From the NCBI RefSeq assembly GCF_037975245.1, contig NC_092574.1, positions 27,822,713-27,886,712 of the forward strand: a stretch of 64,000 nt of DNA. The letters run 5' to 3'. Below are positions 41,601-53,600 of the stretch, piece after piece. The notes beneath the pieces are model-generated. The model saw only the letters and a program-made list of their open reading frames with translations. It was not told where the DNA came from and ran no database searches. This DNA comes from Apostichopus japonicus. Lineage: Eukaryota > Echinodermata > Holothuroidea > Aspidochirotida > Stichopodidae. How positions within the stretch are numbered: the first letter of the stretch is position 1; each line of letters begins with the position of its first letter. The position numbers and the translations under genes were made by a program.

Positions 41601-44600
41601 GAGGGTAATGGAGGGACACCAACAGTTCTGTTGGTAAATATATGGAGAATGCTATTTCTCTGCTGTAATCAAATTCAATTGAAAGTATTTTAATTATCAT
41701 GTCAGCAGTCAGATTAAACTAATTTGCACTTTTTGCTTAATATGGTAATGATTGCATATATTTGAGATAAGAAATAATTCAATGCTTACAAGAGCATCTC
41801 GATTAACTGATGTAATTTTTATTTTCAAATAGTTCACCAACTCTTATGGGTTGTAGAAAAGAACATTGATTCAACTATTTTTGTTTGCTTAAAAGACAAG
41901 ACCTATGTGGTAAGAAAGGCCACTAGCAAATTTAATGAAGGTTAAATTAGGACCTTGGGTTTGTAAGATGAATTGTGCCACAATGTGTCCACTTTGATTT
42001 CTGCCAACTCTTTACCAATCATAAAGTTAAACTAACCCTTAATACATTTATGTGGTATCTTTACTGCACAGTGAGATGATGTACTGATATTGGGAACCAA
42101 GACATATCACAGCAAACACTACTGTTCAAATTCCTACAGAAATTTGGACACAAAAGAAATCTATTCATTTCACTGACCTCATGAAGAACTTATAGTACTT
42201 TCTACTAGCTGAAGTTGATTACTTTAGTCAGTTGACTTAGTGATTCCTTGCCACACTTTGTACGAGGACGATAAAAACACTACAGAAAAATTCTTATGTG
42301 TTGACTATTACTGATCAACAAGATATTTGCACAAATGTGGACCTACCTATCAAGTAAGAAGTTCATTATCGAAGCTTTACTTTTGCGGTTTATGTCTACA
42401 TGGTTTTCAGACCTGCATATTAACGTAAATAAACTTCAACAAAGATGCTCCCATTGAGTTTAAGGTGCATGCTTAAAAAGTTCCAAGCCTTTGACCTGTT
42501 CAGTTCTCAAATGTCCTTTGACCCTCACAGAAAAGAAAAGGGTTCTTGTACTCAATAATATGGATCATATGTACTTAGTACGACATTCATCCAACCCTCA
42601 CTTTAAGGGTTATCAGTATCAGGTTTGAAATGTTTTCATACTTTGAGCTGTGACATCCACCAGTTTTGATAGCATCTAGATGCACTCACCAAGGGGGAGC
42701 TACATACCACATATGAACTACAACCAAGAAGCACTCTTCACTAATTCTAATCTCTGTTGACCTCAAATGATCATTGACCTCTACCAATATCAATAGGGTT
42801 CTTGTACTCACTATGTTGGATCAACATAGTAAGAATGAAGTTCAACAAGTACATACATTTTTGAGTTTTCATGTTAACAAGGTATTTCAGACTATGACCA
42901 ATAGTGACTGCAGAGACATTTGACCTCCACCAATTTCAATGAGGTACTTGTACTTATTTAGTTATCATGTTGACCAGGTTTTCTGCAGAAAACGTTACCA
43001 CTCTTGTGTTTAATGAGGTGTATCCCCATCATATGTATGAAGTTTATACAAGCTTTTCTATGGGAGATATTGTGATTTCAAGGTTTTCAGATTTTGACCA
43101 GTGTTGACTAGTGATGGGAACATGGTACCGGGAACATGACAAAACAACGACTACATGGCCCAAGCCGTTACAACTTGGTTTGGAAATTCATAAAAATTAC
43201 TAGCCACGTTCACCATTTGATGTTACATTTTTATTGGTTCTAGAAAAAAAGGATAAAACTAAAATGTATTCTTCTGTAATTTCATTATTTGGAGATATTC
43301 CCTTCTATCTTCATGTGATTAAGTGTAATTTTTTTTACAATTCCAGCCCAAGATAGTTTTGATCAACTACTGTATGTTCATTTACTTTTACATAAATGTG
43401 CACCATTTTGTTTACAGTCTTAACATATATAGATGTGACTGAAGGCCTGCATAGCCTATATGCGGAGTAAAATTAGGCTTATGTATGCTCCTATATTATA
43501 CGCTGAGTTGGGTTTTAGAGTGAATGTATGAAGTTCATCCAAGCATATTCTTTGAGTTATCCTGTTTCAATGGTTTTCAGACTGTCACCTCTGTTGACCT
43601 CAGAACTCCACAGAAAAGTTGAAGGTGGATCCAAATATTAATTATAAAATTCATTAAAGATTTGCTTGTGGAGTTAAAGTGAGTTCATGGTTTACAGACT
43701 TTTACCTCTGTTGACCTCAAATGCCCTTTGACCTCTGCAGACAACAGTAGTACTCTTGTACTCAGTACAGTTGGACTCAGCAAGGTTGATCCATACACCA
43801 AGTATGAAGTTCATTAAAGTTTTACTTTGGATTTATCATTGACCTCAAATAGTCTCACACCAAAAATACATTTTGTTACTCACAAATGAGAATCTATTAC
43901 TAGGTATGAATTTCATTCCACTTTTGATTCCAGTTACTTTGTTTATAGAGAATTTAGATTCTGACCTCTGGTAAACCCAAATACCTTTTGACCCTACAAA
44001 AAGCAATATGCTCTCGTACTGGTCAGGGTTTCTTGTACTTAAGGCATAGGATACACAGATTAAATATTATTTTTATCCAAGTTTGAAGTTTGTGGTTGTG
44101 GTGTTTACAAGGATTACAGACTTTACATGTTCAACTATGAACTTCCAAAAAACAATAGGGTTATTGTACTCTCAAAGACAGATCCACATTTAAAGTATGC
44201 AGTTAAAAAAACCCAACATGCAATGTGGTATTGTTACGACTAAATACAGCCTCTTGGCAACCAACCGAAAACGTATGTGAAAGCGTCATCTTTGAGTGAT
44301 CATTTATTGTTAAGATATAGACAAAATGGCGACGAGGATGGGATATCTAAGTAGCCTGTGAAGATTGTTGGATCTTATAGTCACTTCTAAGCAGCCAGGA
44401 GCCAAAAAAATATGTGTGATGGTGAAGATTTTTCGAGATAACTTTTGTGAGTGCTAATTGTCAATGTGTTGTACCTGTGCAGTGCTGTATTGCATTGGCT
44501 AGGCCAATATACGTAATACAGTAGGTAATACCCTTGACTGTGAATAGTGTGAGAAACGTTACCTTACCAAAGCTGAACTAACATTGCTACTGGAGTTGTT

Positions 44601-47600
44601 TAGAAATTTTTGAAAGCAGAGATGGCAACTACTACATTGGAAGCCTACAATTCTGAGGAACAGTGGGGTTCCTATTGTGAGAGATTAGAACAATACTTCA
44701 TTGTGAACGATGTGACCACAGATATAAAGAAAGTTGCAGTACTCATTGCAGCGATGGGGAGTAAGACCTACAGCCTGTTGAAAGACTTAGTATCACCCAA
44801 CAAACCATCAGAAATGACATTTAAGGACATAACCGACAAGTTAAAAAATCATTTCAGTCCCACACCACCTGCCATGGCAGAGAGATTCAAATTCTATGCA
44901 AGAAAGCAGGCTCCTGGTGAAAGTGTTACGCAATACCTCGCAGAATTGAAGAGACTGGCTAGTACATGTAACTTCGACCGATTCCTAAATGATGCCTTAC
45001 GTGACGAATTTGTGTTTGGGCTCAGTGATGAACATGCTCAGAGACGCCTTTTCTCTCGTGATGATAAGCTGACCTTGGAGAAGGCATTCAGCGAGGCGGT
45101 GAGTCTTGAAACAGCTAGCGCAAACACAGCAATGGTACGAGGTGCAGCAGGAACAGCTAATTCAGCAGTAAATGCTGTGAACATGGAGCATGTCAGATGT
45201 TACTGTTGCGGGAAGCCAGGGCATATCAAAACGGTTTGTAGGCACAAAAATGCAGATTGTAGTAAGTGTGGTAAAAGAGGTCATTTAGCTAGTCAGTGTA
45301 GAGGTAGGGATATCTCTGATAGGGCAACTGGGGGCAGGAGAATGAGGTTTTCAAAACACAGTGGTAACAAGTCCAAAAAGAAGTGTGATTCAAAAGTAAA
45401 ATACATGGGAGATGAAGAGTCAACAAGTGATGATGATAAAGATAGTGATATGGACAGTAATGGGAGTAAAAGTGCTTGGCCAGTGTACACTATTAAAATT
45501 GCCCATGAGAGGAAAAGTGATGGTGATAAACCACTCATGGCAAGGGTGAAAATAAACGATAAGAATGTTAATATGGAGATAGACACTGGTTCAGGAAAAT
45601 CTATCATATCCTACAAGGAATATAGACAGAGGTTCTCAAGGGCAAGGTTGAGACCTGTCCCGGTTCTCTTGAAAACAGTGACCGGGCAAAAGATAGATTT
45701 GTGTGGTACCATAAGTGTAAAGGTGGAATATAACAAGCAGAAATGTGTACTTCCTTTGCTGGTGATAAAGGGTGATAATCCCAGCCTAATGGGACGTGAC
45801 TGGTTGTCAGATTTGAGAGTAGACTGGAAAAAGGTGTTTCAGGTCAACCAAGTAACAAAACTGACAGATTCTATTTCTAATTATGATGTTTTCAAGGATG
45901 ACTTGGGTTGTGTAAAGGGAGTGAAGGTAAAATTAGAGCTTGTAGAGGGGGCAGAGCCAAAATTCTTCAAAGCCCGACCCATTCCTTTTGCATTAAAGTC
46001 TAAAGTTGGGGAAGAGTTGGAAAGAATGGTTCAGTTGGGAGTACTAGAAAAAGTAGATTACTCCAACTGGGCAGCCCCGATTGTACCGGTCAGAAAGCCT
46101 GACAGTAGTGTTAGAGTGTGCGGTGACTATAAGGTCACAGTGAATCCATGCCTAAAGATTAAAGAGTACCCCCTACCAAAAGCAAATGAGCTCTTCACAA
46201 AGTTAAATGGGGGTGAGAAATTTACCAAGTTAGATCTTACCCATGCATATCAACAAGTGCAGATAGATGAGTCATCAAGAGACTATGTGTGTATAAATAC
46301 TCACCTGGGATTGTTTAGGTATACCAGGTTACCATTTGGCATAGCTAGTGCCACTGCCATCTTCCAAGAATTGATGGAGAAAATACTAAGTGGGTTAAAA
46401 GGTGTTGTGTGCTATGTAGATCACCTAATTGTGACTTGTGGTAATGACAAAGAACACATGGAAAATTTACATGCAGTATTAACTCGGTTAAGTGAATGGG
46501 GACTTCGAGTCAAGAAAAGTAAGTGTACATTCATGCAAGACACAGTAGAATATCTAGGGTTCGTGTTAAATGCTGAGGGAATTGCACCCACAGTCAAAGG
46601 TAGAGGCTATCATAAATGCCCCGAGCCCCACCAATCAGCAGGAGTTACACACATTGTGTGGTTTAATTAGCTATTACCGGCAGTTTCTGCCAAGTCTTGC
46701 AGCTGTAATGGCCCCACTAAATGAGCTTAAAGGGGACAAGACATTCGTCTGGACCCAAGAATGTGAAACAGCTCTAAACGAAGTCAAGCAGCTTTTGAGC
46801 TCATCCAAAGTTTTGGTACACTATGACCCAAGAGGTGAGCTTCATCTTGCCACAGATGCCTCACCAAGGGGGGTGGGAGCTGTTATATCTCATATTATTG
46901 ATGGAGTGGAGAGGCCAATAGCATATGCTTCCCGTTCTCTCACTCAGGCAGAGAGGAACTACTCACAATTGGAAAGGGAGGCGTTAGCTATCATTTTTGC
47001 CACTAAGCGTTTTTCACCAGTATTTGTTTGCATGCAAATTTACCTTGCTGACAGACAACAAGCCATTAAGCTTAATCTTTGGGCCTAAAAAGGGCATACC
47101 AGTGATTGCAGTGTCCAGGCTTCAGCGCTGGGCAATTATTCTCAGTGCATATAATTATGACAAAAAAGTATCAATCCACAAAAGAAAATTCAAATGCTGA
47201 CTTCTTGTCAAGACTCCCTATTCAGGATCACAATCAGCAGTCAGCTGATACAGATTTTTCAGTGTTTTGGACAGATGAGGCAACAGCAGTAAATATAAAT
47301 CAAGTTAAGAGATTGCCAGTTAGTTCAAACCAGATTAAGACAGAAACCATGAGGGATAAACATCTCTCAAGGGTACTGTATTTTACTGTCCAGGGGTGGC
47401 CCGAAGATTTGACTGAAGAATATACTTGTTGGAAGAGAAAGAGAGATGAATTAACAGTGGAAGAGGGATGCCTCCTTTGGGGTTTAAGAGTTGTAATTCC
47501 AGACAAATTGAAAGGAGTTGTGTTGAATGAGTTACACAAAGAGCATATTGGTATTGTGAGAATGAAATCATTGGCCAGGATGCATGTTTTCTGGCCAAGG

Positions 47601-50600
47601 ATTGATCAGGACATTGAAGAGATGGTGAGAAGTTGTAATGTGTGCTCACAACTGGCTGATCCAATTAAAGCACCAGTTAACCCCTGGATATACCCTTCTT
47701 GCCCTGGGGAAAGAGTGCATATTGATTTTGCAGGTCCTTTCTTAGGAAAGATGTATTTACTAATCATAGATGCACACTCAAAGTGGGCAGATGTAGTGGT
47801 TATGGAAAGCACTACTACTGAGTGCACCATATCAGCACTCCGCAAAATATTTGCAAGTTGGGGACTTCCCGAGCAGCTGGTTTCGGACAATGGTCCTCAG
47901 TTCATTTCACATGAATTTGAGACCTTTTTGAAAGAAAACGCAATTAAGCATGTCAGATCCCCTCCCCGACACCCTGCCACAAATGGTGAAGCAGAAAGGT
48001 TTGTAAAGACCTTTAAGATGGCAATGAAAGCCTCAAAAGGTGCAGCCGGCTCCATCCAAACAAAAGTGGCACGGTTCTTACTCTCATATCGGTCCACCCC
48101 ACATACTCTCACAAGGAAAACGCCCACAAAAAGGTTCATGGGTAGAGAAATTAGGACACGCCTTGATCATTTGAGGCCTAATCTGGCCAAGGCAGTCAGA
48201 AAGAGGCAGAGGGGGGATGAACCCAAAGCACTGCCTAGGCAACTGAATTTAGGAGACTCAGTCCGGGTTAGGGATTACAGGCTGAATACTGAACGTTGGG
48301 TAGAAGGTGAAGTAGTGGAAGTACTTGGTCCACTTACATACAAGGTTCAAGTAGAAAATAACATTTGGAAACGGCACATTAACCAGCTTAAAGGAAATGG
48401 TGTCAGTAAGGCTGCTCAAGACTTTTGCAGTGAAAGTTCACCAGAACAACTTGCCAGATTTCAGTCAGATGAACATAGGGACCTGACTTCATTGATTCCC
48501 TTGTCTCAGCCCATACCATCGGTCTCCCCAAACTTGACAACTCCCACTAACATTTCAGTTGATCAAAAGAAGGGGGCCCAATCTCCTATTCTACACAGAT
48601 CCCAGAGACAACCAAAGCCCAAGAAAGTGTTTGATTTATAGCATGTATCTATTCATTTAAGTTTTGTGATTTTTGGGGATGTTAAATCTTTTCTATCAGA
48701 GGGGGGAAGGTTGTGGTATTGTTACGACTAAATACAGCCTCTTGGCAACCAACCGAAAACGTGTGTGAAAGCGTCATCTTTGAGTGATCATTTATTGTTA
48801 AGATACACGACATGCAATATACACACATACATGCATACACACACACAAGCATAGAGCATGCCCTTTGGTCTTCCACACAGAATCCACTAGTATACATCAA
48901 ATATGTTGTATCCTAAATTGACATTTGCAAAGTGTTTTGTACAATCTATGATGGTCCAAAAACCTTGAAAGCAGGCCTTGACAAATATTTCTAAAAGTAC
49001 TCGCCATTTGGCGACTGTGACTAAAAATCTACTGGCCAAAACGCAAAATTCACTCGCCACTATATTCGCTGTTCAAGTCTACATAGTACAGATCTACAAC
49101 ATCATTCCTCTCTGTAAACAAAGGTTAGGCACTTAGGCAATACATGGTGCTACTTTACTGCACATTGGAAAATTATGTTTCTGTGCAGTATGAAATTTAA
49201 ACTTTTTCCACCAAAAGTAAGTGATGACCAAAGTAAACAATGTCACAGAATCCAAAATTGGCAGCTAGGCCTACTGTAGTGTCTCAAACATTTAAAAATA
49301 AAACATCTGCAACAATACCTACAAAGTTAGCTTGGCTTCTGTTACATTGGGGCTCCTCGAGTACAAACATATACTATACAGTAGTTACGTGTGCGCGATT
49401 CCTAAGCCTATACAGTACCTCAATGCTAATATGAATGGCTACTCCAATAGCGCAACTTTGTACATTTTCCCAATTATGTATCTTTTGTTTTAGCTGCAGA
49501 TTTGTGTGCGAAAAATATCACTTTTACTCCATTATACTGCCTAAATCAAAGCAATTTATTTTATCCTACTGTTGTTCCATGCTTTGTCGTCTAAAATGTT
49601 CTACCAAAATGACAGATAATCGTGTATCTTGGATTGTTTTCTTCAGATCAACTCTTAAGCGGTCTTGTGTCATTAACTTTATTTAAATTTAATATCGCGA
49701 AACTCGAAATAAATGGGTCACAACTTGTTAAATTTTTTGATTATAGTAACTTAATGTTCATATATCTAAATTTCAGATGGGGATTTCCACATGTTTACTG
49801 TTAGTAGTCTACTTGGATCGCTAGTACTATACTCTACTGTGTAGGGGTTGCCTGCGCATAAACAAGCCATCGTGATATCGATGTTCAATAAACTTTTTTA
49901 ATTGGTAGAGAAATTAACATATAAACACAACATATTTATGAATGCCTTTAAAACACATGTTCTTTGTAAGCTCAAAACGTACCCTGTAATAAATTGTTAT
50001 ATAAGAATTGCTTTCACTGTATACGTTTATAAATGCTCAGTGAAGTTTGTGAAAAATCTCTGTACATGAGACCTTCCTGTAAGTTCGCCAAGGTACTGCT
50101 TTCATTATTCTGTGAAATTTTTTGTACTGATAGCCTTGCTAATATTGGGGTTTGACTAGCCCACAAGTCACTCGCCAAAATGTTTAGCGTAGTGCATTTT
50201 CTGTTCGCCAAAGTTAAAATTCAAGTTGACGACTGTATTTGTCAAGGCCTGCTCACCATTCCATGTGTTTTGTGTGTGTTATAGATTATATTCAATCAAC
50301 TTTCACTAACTGTTCTTTGCCTTAACACTATTCTTAGTAGTGATCCATGGCGATGATGTAATGGTGGTGGTTTTTATATGTGTGTTTGTATGTCAATAAT
50401 TCATTGGCTGCAGCAATGGAGCTAAAAATTTACAAGAGGGTACTCACCTGATTCTCACAGACTTTTTGAATCTCAATCCACAGAGAATCAGCTATAACAT
50501 GCCCATGTTGGTTGATATAATAGGCAACAATACGGGCAGAGGGTACCATGTCATATGATACAGGTATTCTAAATCCCTGTAAGTTATCAATGCGACTGTT

Positions 50601-53600
50601 CACTAGACCCGCATGGACAATGCGGCCTTTAGTCAGCACCTGTCATGGGATCAAAAATACTATTTTATTATTTATTAAATCTCTTATATGTTTAGGTAGG
50701 AGGTCTATAAGCCATGCAGTAGATGATAATGACAATTTAAAGGACCATTAAAATAATAATAGAAAACCTTTAATTAACTTCAGTCTGACACTTTGCTCAA
50801 CACACTACGTACACCTCATCCTCAAGTTTATGAACTTGGTAGGTTGGATGTTGTTCGTGCAGATTGTGTCTTATGTTCAACATACTTATCACACTCTATA
50901 TACTCAACCAGACAACCCAGTGGCTATGTGATTTCTTGCCAAAAATATTTCACTCAGTTAATACCTGATTGACATCACTAATTTGTCCAAGGAAATTACT
51001 TAACCAGGAGTGAATTAAATAGCTAACACCTTTGTAGAGGAACTTGTAATACCCATTTCTTTAACCAACCAAGTAAATCACTAATAAGCATTGTACAATA
51101 TATTCTTATGCCAAAATTTCCTTATGTCAAGCATGCAAAGCCTTCCTGTGTTATCAAGAATCATAGATAATGCACAGCCTAGTCTTGTAAAGACCCTAGT
51201 ATATAATCTAGTGTACCTTCCTTTTCAAAAAGCTATTTTCCCATATCTATTTGCTGTACTGCACAGAGAACGCCCGTGGCAACGCTTTAATTTAACACTA
51301 GGATCTTGCACATTTCTCCCAAGCTATCTTATGTTTTCCTTTGATTTTGGCAGATTTGCTTCGGAAAAGCGAAGAAGCCAATAAGGTTTGCCAATTGGGC
51401 CCACTTTCCCCAAAATGTTTATTCACCCCCTGCCAGAACAATCACTTGGCCTTAGATTGGTTTGTACACCGCGAGAAAGTCTCTAATTGCTGTTGAAGAT
51501 ATATGATCTCACATGACAAGTAACTTTGTAACAATAATATGAATAGAGATTTTGTGGTTTGTATAAGTTCACGCCCATCTTTGGAGAAATGTCCAAGACG
51601 TTTGTATCGGACAGATCCTCGAGCGTAAAATACGGTGGGCGAGCAAATTCGTGGTAGGCTGAAATGGACTCTGAGGCATGTACAGTTTGTACGCGAGAAA
51701 AAGAGTATTACAAACGACTTGGCCAAGACTATGCACAGCCATGCTATATTTATTCCTTTATTAATTTAAACAGAGCTGGATGGATTACATTTACCAGTTG
51801 CTATCAATGGATGAATTAAGGCTACATGGCTTTATTTCATTAAAATTCTTAAATATTTGAACAACTTACTGACACAACAGCTTTCCTTTAGCATTTTCCT
51901 ATTTGCAATAATTATTAGAACTTCTCTGTGGTATGTTCTTTCACTAGTTACCTACCAAATCTGATTTGACTGAACACTTTTCAAACTGAAAGAATGATAA
52001 TACAATTTACCAACTTTAGCATTTAGGAACATCAAATGACCTTTGACCTCCATCAACCATAAGATTCACCAGAACTGGTATTCATAATTTAGCTTGTTTA
52101 CAAGTGTTAGTCTCAAACTTTTACTATTGACCTCTACTTAAGATTAAGTATATAACTATTACTCTACATGGTTACAAGAGAAAACTTGAGTTTAACAATG
52201 AATATGTTTTGTCAGTTTATATAGCTTCAAATGACATTTCACATAAACTAAAATACAGCAGAAACTAAGATCTCACTAATGTGCATACCAAATATATGCA
52301 ATTCATACAAGCTGTTCATAATGAAAAAACATATTTAAATGCCTGGTCTTAACAAAACACAGAGAGACACACACACAATATCACACTAAATATATTCTGT
52401 TTATTTCTAATTAAAATGGATCAAATAAAAAACTGTCAAAGTTTATACACTAAGTACATGAATGATTATTAAAGTTTGCAGAAGAGATTGCACTACATGT
52501 TGCTTGTCATTAACGAACACAACACATGACATTGTCCATCTATAAATACAATGTAAAGATCATAACCCTTTGTTTTTTTGTCTTTTGAAGTATTAAAGTA
52601 AAACACATGTATGACCAGAATGAAGCAACAGCTCAAAGGGTATGTATAGTTGTTATTTTTATTTCCATGGAATATCACATCATAATCCACTTTTCAAAAT
52701 AAATAATCAAATATTATAATTAACATCTCAACAGGGTGTATGCTTTGACTTTATTTTTTTGTAATGATTTTATATACACTTTTCAAATACTCTAAAGATG
52801 TACTCTGCTAATAACTCTCATATGTTGCTTTCAGTAGGACATTAAGGTGTCTGGCATGTAATTTCAACCACATTCCATCCCTGTTCCCTATATCCATCAG
52901 CAAGATAACACATGGCTACATTTATTACTTCACTTTTAATGGTTATTACAGTGCTTACTGTATTTACATAGATATTGCTATATATGTTACAATAGTACAG
53001 ATATGAAAATGTGGAAACTTACATAGTACGCTAAGTGTGGAACAACATCATTGGTCTCAACCAGTGCTTCTACGTCCAGATCTGAATCAACCTATGGGCA
53101 AAATACAAAGAATTATATGCAACCTGCTCTCTCTGAAATTAGAGTTAATTGTGCAATCATCCAAGATTACAAAACGCACATTAGACAACTATATATAGTC
53201 TACAGGACAACAAATTGTTTCTTACCCTGTAACCTTTTATACAACCCTAATGGTCATCTTGTCACCTGACAAGTTTACATCAAAACCTATAATTCAATAC
53301 ACCATTTTGTAAGAGCTTGGGCTAAGCAACTATGTTCCATATGCAACCAGGCACTGAGCTGCAGTAGAGTACCAAACCAGAACACCAACAACTGGTTAGT
53401 GATTCCTCTCTATGGCAGCATTGACTATGTAACACTGCATGCAAGATTTTCAAGTTTGATCACAATTGGCCTTTGACCTCCACAGATAACAATCAAATTC
53501 TCGGGTACTAGCAAATGTATGTATGTATGATCCTCCTGCAAGCAGCAACTCACGAAGAAGCCTCATTGGCTTATCAAAGCCGCAAGCTGGCCGAAGTCAG

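Larger units (their letters stand above)
44219..48817 (+). mobile_element. Ty3/gypsy LTR retrotransposon, SURL/mag-like
   Basis: Complete in structure: TGCAA duplication on both sides (44219-44223, 48813-48817), LTRs of 100 and 101 bp, primer site, gag with two zinc knuckles, protease, reverse transcriptase, RNase H, integrase, purine tract. Domain order PR-RT-RH-IN is that of Ty3/gypsy. No envelope-like frame and no chromodomain seen. It is inserted in the largest C3 intron, opposite to the gene. The pol region has three frame breaks and an altered RT active site, so this copy appears inactive. Confidence 0.95.

Noticed and set aside
45293-48139. Minus-strand frames of 79-104 codons within the gypsy element
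   Set aside because: Antisense shadows of the gag-pol frames.
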